Shown in pieces: positions 10,590-22,245 of a stretch of DNA of 64,000 nt. Origin of the DNA: Parasponia andersonii (Eukaryota > Streptophyta > Magnoliopsida > Rosales > Cannabaceae); NCBI GenBank assembly GCA_002914805.1, contig JXTB01000560.1:1-64000 (forward strand), in the 5' to 3' direction. Under the pieces are notes generated by a model. That model made no database searches and was not told the origin of the DNA. It saw only the letters and a program-made list of their open reading frames with translations. The first letter of the stretch is position 1; each line of letters opens with the position of its first letter. The translations under genes were made by a program, and so were the position numbers.

Positions 10590-13483
10590 ATGGCTTCAAG
10601 TCAAAACTAGGAATTACAACCCATTATGGATTCAGAACTAGATTCACTGAGGAGGCAGCTCTGCCTCCCCGGAGGAGTAACGCTGCAACGGGTTGAGGGC
10701 CCTGCAGACTGGTACCTTCGTCCTTGTGCCCCCAAGGGTTCCATCGTCCTGGGCAGGAAGCATCTGGACTAGCTGCGATTCCCTCTTCCTCCCCTAATCC
10801 ACCAATTCTTTGCCTTGACGGGAATCCATCCGATGCAGTTGAATGCGAACAGAATCATGATTCTGATGGGGCTTTCTGCCCTGTCAGTTATCTACAACAT
10901 GCATATTGACTTAGAGGTGGTCTTTTATGCTTATAAGCTCATCCTCATCCCTAAGAAGGGCTCCTACCCCATCTTCTACCTCCAGCTGCTGCCAGGGTGC
11001 CACATCTTTTGGGGGCTGCCGCAGTCGGACAAACAATGGGACTCTCACACCAGGTTATATGCCGTTGGAGGGGCGTGGTGCTCCCCTTGGGTGAGCGGAA
11101 AGCATTTTCAAGTCCCCTCAACCTTCCTGCAAAGTAAGTATTAGGTCGTGATCGTTGGGTCTAGGCCCTCTCTCGATATTATTGCTCATGCTACTTTGTC
11201 TTGTGCAGCTTCAGCAGAAGAAAACAAGTTTGAGCCGCACCAATCAGCTGGACGGCTCAAAAGCCTGGAAGGGATCATAATCTTCGGCTCTCCGGGGGAA
11301 TGCAGGCACATTCAAGCCATCCTCAACCCCCTAACAACGAACCTAATGCCCAGGATAGTTTCATACCTCCCATTCCCCTTGGATACCTGGGTCATCACCA
11401 AGCATCTGAGGAGCCGACTCGACGCCTCCGCCCTGAACCAATTTCGCTGGGACGAAAACGACTGGATCACCATGGTGAGTCGGCAGGTTGCGGCTTCAAG
11501 CCAGTTGGCAGGCACCAACGATCTGGTAACACCGTCCAATCACGAGCTCGAGGAGGCCGTGAGGCTTGTGGCCGAGCAGTGCGTCAGGCTCCGCAAGGAA
11601 GAAAACATCGCCCCTAAGAGGGCTAGGGGTGAGTTTATTTTCACATCTTTAAGTCCTTGTGGGTCGGACTATGACCGCAAACTAATCTCGTTATTTGTTC
11701 TTCACAGGTTCTGAGACGGGCCCGTCGGCTGGCCCCTCACCCGTCAAGAGGGGAGCTGCGGCACCTAAAGCTCATGCCAAGGCATCCACTGGCCGGTGCC
11801 TCGTGGTGCTTTCGGGAGGAGAAAAACCAGTGGTCCCCCGCTCCGACGCAGGTGGATCTCCACCCGGGGGACCGTCTGCCATTCGGATCGTGCGCGAGGA
11901 AGAAACGATGCCAAGTCTGGCTGGGAGGTCTGCTGCAGTGATCTCGTCCACCCCTGACTCTAGTTCGAAATCGAGTGCTATTAGCCTCAGTGGAGAGATC
12001 GCCGAGCTCAGTAGGGGAGCTCCGAGATTGAAGTCCAGACTCTCCTCCCCTCCCCCGGTCCCTACAAAGCGGCAACGCGAGGTCGGCTCATCCAATGAAG
12101 AAGAGAGCCGGGTGGAGAAGAGGGGCAGGGTCGTCCTTTCGTCTGATAGTGATGACGATGGGGCGACACTGACCCTTCTAAGGAGGAAACGATCAGCACG
12201 CAACGGCAAGCCCAGAGGAGGTGCACCGCCTCCCGTCGTGGCCGATGGCATTCTTGATAGCGCTGGACCTCCCTCGGTCTCTATCGCCCTTGCCTTGGAG
12301 GTGTGCTCGGCGGGTGGAGAGGACGCCCTTGCGGCCAACGAGGCAGGGCCGTGTTCCCCGGGTGTGGGCGACACTCAAAGGGAGGTCCAGCCACAGAGCT
12401 GGAGCTAGAGGTGCTCATGTCAGAGAATGTCGAGCTCGTCACCACCCGCACTCTCGCATAGGTTTGTTACATTCGGTTGCTTTTATGTTTTTCAACATCT
12501 TTGGTAAACACTGACTCCCTCTTTTGTTGTCTAACTTGCAGCTGTCTACCATCCAATCCTTCTTCTCTGCTTGCATCAGGGATCTGACCGAGGAGCTGAG
12601 TTCCCGTTCAGCACTGGCTGAGCACAGCGAGGCTGCCCTTGCCGAATTGAGGTCTGACTTCGATGTATATCGGGGCCTCGAGGAAGCGAGGGTTAGCAAC
12701 GCAGTGGCTCATGCTCTGAGTATCGAGAGGGCCAGATGCGAGGAGTTGGCTGCGAGACTGGCTCAGGCGGAGGCTGACAGGCTTACCCAATCCGAAGCCG
12801 CCAGACTGGCTCAGGGCGAGCTGAGGATCAAGGAGCAAGAGCTACAGAGTGCAGGGGCAGAGATGGGACTAGACTTTATTGCTTGTGACCAGGCTGTTGA
12901 GGACACCAAGGAAGCGAGAAAAGCCGAGGCGGCAGCCAAGCTAGAGGTCCGTGCTCTGCAATGCAGACTTGACCGGTCCCATGAGGTAAACCGATATCTC
13001 TTTTTGGACCACAAAAATCTGATGGGTGCTCAGGTGGAGATGTCTCGTAAACACTGCGAGGACCTCGCCAGTATTAATTCTTTATTGGTCGACTTATTGC
13101 AGCGGCAGGCGGAACTCAGGTTGGCGGCACTGAAGGATAGACTGGCGGAAGCGGAGAAGTTAAAAACAAGGTACCAGAGGCAGGTGGACGTTCTTTCTGC
13201 GGAAAGTTACAGGTCTGGCTGGGAGAATAGAGAGTTTGAAAACCACATTGAGGTGGTAACGCCAGACCAATTTGACGATCAAAAAGGCGTCGAGAGGGAC
13301 CATTACTCTGTCAAGCACTACATGCAGCAGCTTAGGGATGAGATCAGAATCACATACCTAGCTGACGTGCTGGAGATGCTTGCTGCGGAGAAGGATGGAC
13401 CCTCTACATCTGCCCCTGGTCCCATAGAGCTTGTCCCTGCTTCTGGTCTGCCAGATCGAACTCTGGAAGCCCTTAACATTTAG
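10590..13483 (+). pseudogene. Antisense spliced gene of the Tat element
   Basis: It lies opposite to gag-pol, between integrase and the 3' LTR. Four exons can be drawn with matching phases and GT-AG borders: 10590-11133, 11209-11628, 11708-12461 and 12542-13483. The introns are only 75-80 bp. Exon 1 resembles the plant domain Pfam calls 'putative gypsy-type transposon' (Transposase_28 family). Landmarks are HQFFALTGIHPMQLNANRI and a GLPQSDKQWD segment. Exon 3 is Ser/Pro/Arg-rich with acidic SSDSDDDG and KRQRE-like basic patches. Exon 4 is a long alpha-helical, Glu/Ala/Arg-rich coiled coil of about 300 residues. Exon 1 has two in-frame TAGs, a frameshift lies near 12370-12395, and TAG closes exon 3, so this copy is broken. 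Antisense ORFs are known in Tat elements (for example maize Grande gene 23). Their function is unknown to me. Confidence 0.72.
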
Positions 13484-13770
13484 CCTAGCCTTGGGGTCTC
13501 GACTGGTGAAGGGTCTGGTGCGGTCGTTGTATCTAGTGACAAATCTGACCCTGCCACGCCACCCTCCATCGTGGCCGGTCCAAGCACCGGGAGCGGCCGC
13601 GCACCCATGGATGGAGGTAACTGGGGTCTCTAACTTTGTACATATGTAATGCTGATCTCCGTTGTAATCCTTCAAATAAACAATAAGAATCGTGCAATTT
13701 TCCTTAGTCTGTTTTCTTTTTCTTTGTTGACCGCGTCTGACCGTCTGTATAAATAATTGTATAGACTCGT
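13484..13770. other. Downstream flank of the antisense gene
   Basis: Part of the Tat 3' region. A candidate plant poly(A) signal, AAATAAACAATAAG, lies near 13674-13687, about 190 bases past the antisense stop. It ends at the sequence gap. Confidence 0.4.
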
Positions 13771-14595
13771 NNNNNNNNNNNNNNNNNNNNNNNNNNNNNN
13801 NNNNNNNNNNNNNNNNNNNNNNNNNNNNNNNNNNNNNNNNNNNNNNNNNNNNNNNNNNNNNNNNNNNNNNNNNNNNNNNNNNNNNNNNNNNNNNNNNNNN
13901 NNNNNNNNNNNNNNNNNNNNNNNNNNNNNNNNNNNNNNNNNNNNNNNNNNNNNNNNNNNNNNNNNNNNNNNNNNNNNNNNNNNNNNNNNNNNNNNNNNNN
14001 NNNNNNNNNNNNNNNNNNNNNNNNNNNNNNNNNNNNNNNNNNNNNNNNNNNNNNNNNNNNNNNNNNNNNNNNNNNNNNNNNNNNNNNNNNNNNNNNNNNN
14101 NNNNNNNNNNNNNNNNNNNNNNNNNNNNNNNNNNNNNNNNNNNNNNNNNNNNNNNNNNNNNNNNNNNNNNNNNNNNNNNNNNNNNNNNNNNNNNNNNNNN
14201 NNNNNNNNNNNNNNNNNNNNNNNNNNNNNNNNNNNNNNNNNNNNNNNNNNNNNNNNNNNNNNNNNNNNNNNNNNNNNNNNNNNNNNNNNNNNNNNNNNNN
14301 NNNNNNNNNNNNNNNNNNNNNNNNNNNNNNNNNNNNNNNNNNNNNNNNNNNNNNNNNNNNNNNNNNNNNNNNNNNNNNNNNNNNNNNNNNNNNNNNNNNN
14401 NNNNNNNNNNNNNNNNNNNNNNNNNNNNNNNNNNNNNNNNNNNNNNNNNNNNNNNNNNNNNNNNNNNNNNNNNNNNNNNNNNNNNNNNNNNNNNNNNNNN
14501 NNNNNNNNNNNNNNNNNNNNNNNNNNNNNNNNNNNNNNNNNNNNNNNNNNNNNNNNNNNNNNNNNNNNNNNNNNNNNNNNNNNNNNNNNNNNNNN
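13771..14595. other. Assembly gap (825 N)
   Basis: An unbroken run of N. It abuts the 100-bp tandem array on its right, so it probably hides more repeat copies that the assembler could not resolve. Any ORF spanning it is meaningless. Confidence 0.98.
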
Positions 14596-15180
14596 AAATT
14601 TTTGTTTGCACAGCAGTTTACTTCTTAGCACATTTTCTCAGGTCGTCGACGAGTGACGTGAGTCCCAGAGTTGGAGCACTTTCGGGGTCTGCTGGCAAGT
14701 TTTTGGTTGCACAGCAGTTTCCTCTTCGCACGTTTTATCGGGTCGTCGACGAGCGATGTGAGTCCCAGAGTGCGGGCACTTTCAAGGTCTGCTGGCAAAT
14801 TTTTTGTTGCACAGCAGTTTCTTCTTCGCACGTTTTCTCGGGTCGTCGACGAGCGACGTGAGTCTGAGAGTGTGAGCACTTTCGAGGCCTGCTGGCAAAT
14901 TTTTGGTTGCATAGCAGTTTCCTCTTCGCACATTTTCTCGGGTCGTCGACAAGCGACGTGAGTCCCAGAGTACGAGCGTTTTCGAGGTCTGCTGGCAAGT
15001 TTTTGTTTGCACAGCAGTTTACTTCTTCGCACGTTTTCTCGGGTCGTCGATGAGCGACATGAGTCCCAGAGTGCGGGCACTTTCGAGGTCTGCTGGCAAA
15101 TTTTTTGTTGCACAACAGTTTCCTCTTCGCACGTTTTCTCGGGTTGTCGATGAGCAATATGAGTCCCAAAGTACGAGCAT
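14596..15180. repeat. 100-bp tandem repeats in the Tat 3' region
   Basis: The word GGGTCGTCGACGAGCGACGT recurs at about 14641, 14741, 14841, 14941, 15042 and 15142, giving close to six copies with a period of 100-101 bp. Each unit also holds TCTGCTGGCAA, TGCACAGCAGTTT and CTTCGCACGTTTTCTCGG. The array runs into the gap. Because 100 is not a multiple of three, the reading frame rotates from unit to unit. The frames that stay open across it are not evidence of a protein. Such 3' sub-repeats are typical of Tat elements. Confidence 0.93.
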
Positions 15181-15257
15181 TTTTGATTCAGTTCAGTTGT
15201 GGAAGGTCCTTTCCCGTGGCAGTCTGGTAGTATTTTTAGCCTATGTAAATAAAATAT

Positions 15258-15462
15258 GGGGTCTACCTCTATGGGCTGACCCCCTTCCATAGCAGCTTGG
15301 TATCTTTTGTCTGCGCAATTGAAGTGTAGGGTTTGCCAATAAGGGCAGACCCTTTACCAGGAAGACCTTAACCTGTTCTGGAATTAAATTATAATAATAC
15401 GAGCACTCATATGGGTCTTATGCGTAAATAGCGTGTGGGGTCTGCTGCTGTGGGCAGACCCC
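15258..15462. repeat. Three related GGGTCTGCC hairpins
   Basis: Three short inverted repeats of the same design lie at 15258-15284, 15328-15354 and 15437-15462. The last has a perfect 9-bp stem (GGGGTCTGC and GCAGACCCC) around an 8-base loop. The first two have one or two mismatches or G-T pairs. Copies 1 and 3 are both followed by a CCATAGCA word, so the block is probably an old repeat of the Tat 3' region. Confidence 0.6.
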
Positions 15463-15578
15463 TTTTCCATAGCAACCCCCGAGATAAATCTGTGCGGAAA
15501 AGATAACTTTACCTGTTTAAGATTTAGGCTTTTAAAAAAAATAGGCTTTCACATGGTCTTACATCATAAGTATGTGCC

Positions 15579-18500
15579 TTACACGTGATACTTTTTCAAG
15601 TGCTGAGCATTCCACGTGTTCGGCACGTTTTTCCCCGTTTTCAGTTCCTTCAAGATATATGCTCCATTGTCGAGCGCTTTGATTACCTCATAGGGTCCGA
15701 TCCAATTGGAGTTCAGTTTCGAGGAATTCCCTGTTCTAGCTTTCAGGACCCAATCCCCGGTGTTAAATCATCGGGCATTAACCTTTTTCGCATAGTAGGA
15801 CCTAGCTTACTGGTGGTATGAAGCCAGGTGGACCAAAGCCATGTTTCTCATTTCTTCCAGGAGGTCTGTGTTGCAGCTTAACTAGCGCTCGTTTAGAGGG
15901 GAATCTTTTACCACTTCGGAGCGGAGGGTCGGGAGGCCGACCTCGGTCGGGATCACAACCTTTGATCCGTAGACCATTGTGAACGGTGTTCTCCCTGTAG
16001 ACCTCAGCTCTGTGGATCGATGGGCGCACACAACGGCCAGCAGTTCTACTAACCATTTGCCTTTAGCCTCCTGCAAGTTCTTTTTGATGTTGCTGAATAT
16101 GGCTTTGTTCGTCGCCTCTGCTTGGCCGTTCCCCTGGGGGTAGTTCACGGAAGAGAAACTGAGCCTTATATCATATAGCTCGCACAACTCCTTAAGCTTA
16201 ACATTTTGGAACTGCGTGCCATGGTCGGCGTGTATCTCTTTTGGGATTCCGAATCGGCAGATTATGTTCTTCTAGATGAAATTAATCGTGTCTGCCTTAT
16301 TAACTGTCGTGTAGGCTTTGGCCTCTACCCACTTGGTAAAATAGTCCGTGGCCAGCAGGACATATCTCTTTCCTCCTGGACTTCTGGGGAGCTCTCCGAT
16401 GATATCCAGACCCTACTTGGCAAACGGCTAAGGATTTATGTTTGAATGAAGAATCTCCGTGGGCTGACGTTTCATCGGGGAGAAACTCTGGCATTTATCA
16501 CATTTTTTTACGAATTGGTCGCCTCCATCATCATGTATGGCCAAAAGTATCCGACCGTTAGAGCCTTGTGGGCGAGGCTGCACCTACCAGAGTGGTTGCC
16601 ACATATTCCCTCGTGGATTTCCTCCATCAATTTTTGCGTTCGACGGGGCCTATGCAGCGTAGCATCAGACCCATTGTCGATCTCCTGTATAACTGTTCAC
16701 CCATCATTAAGTACCTGGCAGCCTTTAATCTGACTGACCTCACTTTCCGGGGATCTATAGGCAGGTTCCCCAACATCAAATACTGCGTGATGGGTCTCAT
16801 CCACCCTTCGTCAGCAACGCTAGTTGCGAACACGTGGTGTGCAGGGGTCTACGAGGGGTCCCCCATATTCCCGCCTTCTAAAAGAACTTCTATGCTTTCA
16901 GTGGTGCCCCCGATTGATGCATTCTTGGCTAGCCCGTCAGCCCTCAGGTTCATCTCCCTGGGGATCAGTTCGATATTGAAATTAGTAAAGCGAGCTTTTG
17001 CCCCCATCACCTTGGAGAAGTACCTGTGCAGCCTCAGTTCTTTTACTTCGAAGTCTCCCCTGATCTGACCCGCGATCAACTGTGAGTCGGTCTTCACGGC
17101 GATATCCTCTACTCCGAGGTATAGTGCCAACTCAAGGCCTTGCAACAGTGCCTCGTACTCTGCCTCATTGTTAGTCGCCTAGAAACCGAGCCTCAATACT
17201 TTCTCGACTCTGAGGCCCGTTGGGGTCTGCAAGACTATCCCGATACCTGATCCTGAGGCATTCGTGGATCCGTCCGTGTAGAGCGTCCAGGCTGAGGGGG
17301 GTTGAAGCTGAGAAATCTGATTCAGGCCGTGCCGCTTGCCAAAGGATTCGATTTCCACCAGAAAATCTGTCATGCCCTGTCCTTTCTTCGCCGTTCGAGG
17401 CTGATACTCGATATCGTATACCCCCAGCTCGATGGCCCATTTGGTCAGTCACCCCGACAGGTCTGGTTTGACCAAGATTTGATGGATGGGGAAATCTGTA
17501 TACACAGTGACCGAGTGCACCTCAAAATACTGCCGGAGTTTCTTTTTAGCATTGACCAGAGCGAGGACCAGCTTTTCTGCCACATTGTATCGGGTTTCGG
17601 CATCTAGGAGCATGCGGTTTATATAAAACACCGGCTTCTGTTTACCGTCTTCCTCGATGAATAGTACGGCGCTGATCGCTACTTCGGACACCGCTAAATA
17701 GGTGTACAGATGCTCCCTCTCTGACGGGGAGGCCAAGATAGGTGGGTGACTCAGATACAGCTTGAGGTCTGCCAGTGCCCTATCCTGTTCTTCCCCCCAG
17801 ATGGCAGTAGAGTTTTTCTTCAAGCATTGGAAGAAAAGCTTGCATCAGTCGGACATCTTGGATACAAATCAGCTGAGAGCGGCTACCTTCCCAGCCAGGC
17901 GTTGGACCTCTCGAAGGGATGAGGGTCTCTGCACATTCGCGATCGAGGTCAACTGGGTCAGATTTGCTTCAATACCCCTCCGGCTCACGATATGCCCCAA
18001 GAATTGCCCAGAGGATACCCCAAATGCATACTTCTTGGGATTCAAACGCATCTGATGCTGCCTCAGAATCTGAAAACATTCGTCCAGGTGCCTTAGATGG
18101 TCTGAATCCTCCCTGCTCTTCACGACCATGTCGTCGATGTAGACCTCCATAGTCTTCCCTAGTAGCCTGGCGAACATCTTATTCATGAACCTTTGGTAGG
18201 TTGCCCCTGCGTTCTTCAGGCTAAACGACATACGCTTGTAGTTGTACAAACCTCGCTCTATGATAAAAGCCGTGTGGATCTGGTCTTCCGCGTACAGGGG
18301 GATCTGGTTGTATCCGGAGTAGGCATCCAGAAAGCTCATTCTGTTGAATCCCGCCGTCGCGTCTACCATTTGGTCAATTTTTGGTAGGGGGAAACTATCC
18401 TTCGGGCAGGCCTTATTCAGGTTGGTGAAATCTATACAAATGCGGTCGTCGCCGTATTTCTTTTTCACCACTACCGGGTTGGAAACCCATCGTGGGTATA

Positions 18501-19450
18501 CGCATTCCCTGATCAGACCGCTCTCCAGTAGCTTTTCTACCTCCTTGTTGATCGCCCTGTTTTTCTTTGGTGCGAACCTTCGGGGTTTTTGCCTGACCGA
18601 AGGGAAATGGGGATCTATGTTCAGCCGTGGTAGAAGTGTGCGGAGTCTATCCCTAGCATGTCATCATGGGACCACGTAAAGACGTCCTCATTCCGCTTTA
18701 AGAATCCCAACATTTCGTTCTTTTGCTCCTCGGGTAATAAGGCCCCGATTAGGATCGCCTTCGCCGGTTCTTCCTCTTTCAAAGGAACCGCTACCAGCTC
18801 CTTGATCGTGGATTCTGGACCATCAGACTCTTCTTCGATTTGCCTCATGTACACTAGCAGGCGGTCCTTTGATTGCTATCCGTCCCTGATTGCGGCACTT
18901 GCACTCGCATCAACTCCCCTCAGGGTGGCTGAAAAGCATTTCTTTGCGGAGGCCTGGTCCTTCTTGATGTCAATCGTGTACGTACCATCCTTTGATTGAC
19001 ATCTTAGGACTTGATGGAGGGTGGAAGCGATCCCATGCATGGCTGGATCCATCCCCTTCCCATGATGACGTTGAAGGAGGACTGGCAATCAATGACGATG
19101 AAATTCACGTCCAAGCATCTCTCAGCTGCGTAGACATTAAGAGTCACGACGCCCAAAGGGCAGACCCTTGTGCTGTCGAAAGTGAATAGCGGTTGACAGG
19201 TTGGCCTGAGTGCACTTCTATCCAGACCCATATTCTCGAATGTGCTGAGGAATAGGATATCGACACTGCTTCCACCATCGACCAAGACCCTTCCAACCAG
19301 TGCGGAGCTGATCTGCAGTTTAATCACCAAGGGATCGTTATGAGGATGGCGCACCGTGGTTAGATCTTGCTGGGTGAAAACGATGGGGGCGACAGATGTG
19401 CAGCTTTCTCCCGACATCAAGTGGTTGACGGAGTGGCCCATCCCCCTCAA
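15579..19450 (-). pseudogene. Tat element pol (PR-RT-RH-aRH-IN), broken
   Basis: Read right to left: an aspartic protease (about 19450-19004) with DGGSS in the active-site position. Reverse transcriptase (about 18471-17869) with the catalytic box YIDDMVVKS. A first RNase H (17823-17449). A second, archaeal-type RNase H (about 17373-16849) with YTDGSTNASGSG, NNEAEYEAL and KTDSQL. Integrase (about 16830-15579) with its His and Cys pairs and the D, D, E carboxylates in recognisable contexts (ATDYFTKW, ADHGTQF, GQAEATNK). The C-terminus ends in KKYHV and TAA at 15579. At least eight stops or frameshifts interrupt it, including one inside the integrase zinc region. Confidence 0.88.
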
Positions 19451-21080
19451 GCGTTTCGCCCTACCCTCGGCTCTTTTGAGGCATCTTTCTTTTTCCTCTT
19501 GATCATGGGTCGGCTCTGGCTTGCCCCAATGGTCGGCATTATCCTCAGGGTCTGCTCTCCTGACCCAGAGGCTTGTGCCTGCTTCCCTTTCTCAGTCCTG
19601 GTGATGTCTTACAGTGACTGGGCTCCGTCGGTTTTCACATACTGCTTCAACCTGCCAGCGTGGATCACCAACATGACTTGAGCATAAAGGTTGCGGCAGT
19701 GGACGGTGTCATGCCCGAGGTCTTTATGGAACTGGCAGTACCTGTTCTTGTTCTTCATATGTTCAGGAACGCCAGATTTGGATGGATCTTTGAAAATGCT
19801 CCTGTCCTTGTTTTGGAGGTAGATCACGTCGATCAGCGTATTGAGCTCATACTTGGGCAGAGGGTCACGGGTCGTCTTCTTCCTCTTGCCTCCCTCCAGA
19901 GCGTCTCAGACGGGGACTTCCTACTTCAGAGCCGGCCCTTGGCCCGGTGAGGGCCTCTTCACCTCTTGCGGTGCTGGAGGTTGTACTGGCATCATTGTTA
20001 TCGTGGCAGAGGTCTTGGGCGCCTTCTAGTGACTTTCCAGCACCCTGAATACCCCTTCCGACTTTGCCTGGACGTCTGCCATATCGTACGGAAGATTTAG
20101 AAGGAGGTGGTTCGATAGCATTGATCCTGGCTGTAGGCTCCGAACGAACGAGCCTGCAGCTTGGACCGTGTCGACGTTATAGACCAGTGACATTACCTCG
20201 AGGAAACGCGAGAGGTAGTCCCACGGGATTCATCTACGGCCTGCTCCAAATGGTCTAGGTCTCGCATGATTTTTTGTTGTCTTCGGACACCTGCGTACTA
20301 TTTCAGGAAAAGTTTGCAGAAGTCTTCGAACCCGTTTATGGACTTTTCCGAGAGCTGGCTAAGCCATAGCAGGGCTAGTCCCGCAAAGGTCGTAGAGAGA
20401 ACTTTGCAGGTCACGGCCTCGTCCCTGGTCTCCAAGGCCATCTTCTGCTGGAAGTGGTATATGTGGTCAAAGGGGTCGGTTTTCCCCTCGAACGGCCTGA
20501 AGGTCGAGATCGCGAAATCCCTCGGTCTGGATTCCATCTGGATCCAGTCAGCGAAGGCCGTCCGGTTGATGCCTCGCACAGTTTGTTCTGCCAGATCGTC
20601 GGAGGTCTGGCTGTGATGGTTGCCAACTCTCTTACCCAACTCTGCCATCATCTCTTACTTCCAGTCGGGGGGCGTACCCCCAGGGCTTTCATGGTGTCTT
20701 CCACCCACTGCCCCCCTACTTTGGAAGGGTCTCGACTGGCTTTGCTGTGCCCCCTACATCCGTAACCCAGATGGGGCGGGAGCTTCTCCCCGTGGTTGGC
20801 TTCCAAACTCTTGTTGGACTTCTTCGTCGAAGTCTTCCCTCCGTTAGGTCCTATCTTCACTCGTCAGCAACCCTTCGAGGCGAGCGTTATCCCTGCGTAC
20901 CTCTGCGACCTCATCCCTTAAACCCAAGACGGCCTCGTGGGCCATCTCTGCCTTCCTATTTGCTTCTGCCAGGGCGGCAAGTATCTGATCCAGCTTCTGC
21001 TTCAGATTTGGTCGTGCTTCTCGGGAGCTCCCTTCAGCGTCGGGACGTGTACTCCTAGTTGTCATTCTTGAGGATACCAT
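19451..21080 (-). pseudogene. Tat element gag, broken
   Basis: The N-terminal part (21080-20844) is basic, then a charged helix. The central retrotransposon gag domain is at about 20651-20298, with FEGKTDPFDHIYHF and FAGLALLWLSQL. A Cys/His cluster of the form CQFHKDLGHDTVHC lies at about 19737-19690. Stops separate these pieces, so no full-length Gag can be made. It follows the primer-binding site by about 80 bases, as expected. Confidence 0.82.
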
Positions 21081-21158
21081 CAGACGTTGTATGGCTTTTT
21101 CGTTCGGGGAGAGCGCGGTCGTGAGTCTCTTACTCTTTTTCCCACGCTCAACCTATTT

Positions 21159-21174
21159 CCCACAGACGACGCCA
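21159..21174 (-). other. Primer-binding site of the Tat element
   Basis: On minus this reads TGGCGTCGTCTGTGGG, three bases inside the 5' LTR. It resembles the TGGCGCCGTCTGTGGG class used by Tat/Ogre elements. The priming tRNA was not worked out. Confidence 0.75.
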
Positions 21175-21177
21175 AAC

Positions 21178-21975
21178 TGTTGGAACAAGTTTCTCACCAA
21201 CCGTCCACGTGTCTCTGAACCGCCGATGATATGTTCTCCAACTGTCCACGTGTCCTCACTATCCCAAAGTACTCTGAACTCCAAGCAGGGTCGGAGAGGC
21301 AGGGGTGGCTACCTGCAAAGACTCTCCGATGCTTAAGTCAGTGGTTTATCTTTGATACAGGGTAGCAAGGAATTAGTTCAGTATGAGTATATATTTGTTT
21401 CTTGCTCATAAGCTTTCTTTATATATTTTCTTTTTGTAAGCGTACATGCCCCTATCGGGAACGCATGGCTCTTATATATATAGTCTCGAGATTGTGAGCT
21501 ATACAGGTTTCAATCTCAGGACTGAGTACCTTTTTCCTCAAAATATTTTTCAGAGGTCACAGGCCGAGATTTCTGCGATCTCCTCTGTATTGCTGTGGCC
21601 TGATTTTCGCTGCCTCCTACGGCTTCGATCTGTCAGGGGTAAGATTTGGGTAAATCGCCGTTCTATCAGGACGGCTTGTCCCTTGCGCACGCCTACCCAG
21701 GATTGCATTAAATGCTCTGTCTGGATCTGGAGCCGTGAGTTGAAGACCCTTGGGGCTTCCGACCCTCCCAACTGTCGAGGTTAGGGCCACTGTACTCAGG
21801 TGGCAGACCCTTGAGGCTTCCGACCCCCATCTGTCGAGGTTGAGGTCAGACTGAGCCAGACTGTCCAGGGTCAGTAATGGACTCGGTCCTAACTTCGGAC
21901 GGCTCAATGACCGATTGTGAGATCACGACCCGCGTGGCCTTCCACATGGCGTATGGCTTGGGAACATGTCCCACA
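21178..21975 (-). repeat. 5' LTR of the Tat element
   Basis: Direct repeat of 9424-10246, starting TGTTGGAACAAG and ending GTCCCACA on plus. It is 25 bp shorter than the other LTR. A TATATATA tract near 21473-21482 is a candidate promoter for the minus-strand transcript. Confidence 0.93.
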
Positions 21976-21997
21976 CTTTCTCTGCCCGAATTTTTTG

Positions 21998-22245
21998 GAT
22001 TTCGACAATTTCGACTAAGACTCGATGGGTTTTGACGAGAGCACTTCGATGGGTTTCAACGTCATTGGTTTCAATATAATTTTGATGGGTTTCGACGAGA
22101 TTATTTCGACGGATTTTCAATTGGATTTCAACGGCTTTCAATTTCGATAGATATAAGATGCGGTTCGATGGGATTGTAACGATTTTCGATGAGTTTTAGT
22201 TTCGACTAGAGGATTTCGACGGTCTATAATAAGAATTTTCGACGA
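21998..22245. repeat. TTTCGACGA-rich degenerate tract, copy 2
   Basis: Repeated TTTCGACGA and TTTCGATGGG words, paralogous to 6050-6275. It starts just after the Tat element. Confidence 0.7.

Larger units (their letters stand above)
9424..21975 (-). mobile_element. Complete Ty3/gypsy element, Tat/Ogre-like lineage
   Basis: A 12.55-kb element with two LTRs, a perfect 5-bp target duplication CTTTC (9419-9423, 21976-21980), a primer-binding site and a polypurine tract. Minus-strand order is gag, protease, reverse transcriptase, RNase H, a second RNase H, integrase, 3' non-coding region with tandem repeats, 3' LTR. The extra (archaeal-type) RNase H between RNase H and integrase, the TGGCG...GTCTGTGGG primer site, the long 3' region and the lack of a chromodomain all point to the Tat group. 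The element is much more GC-rich than its surroundings. All minus-strand frames carry stops or frameshifts, so it cannot move by itself. The LTRs differ by about 5% over the first 220 bp compared by eye. The 3' region also holds an antisense gene and an assembly gap. Confidence 0.93.

Noticed and set aside
11737..12408. Minus-strand ORFs of 112 and 200 codons opposite antisense exon 3
   Set aside because: They are shadows of the GC-rich plus-strand exon. No domain is recognisable and the plus frame fits the exon structure.
13358..14656. Long ORFs of 299-417 codons on both strands spanning the N run
   Set aside because: They exist only because N is translated as X. The real sequence on either side gives short, unrelated ends.
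14625..15290. A 221-codon minus-strand ORF with repeated Cys/Lys/Glu blocks
   Set aside because: It lies over the 100-bp tandem array, where several frames stay open by chance and the frame rotates between units.
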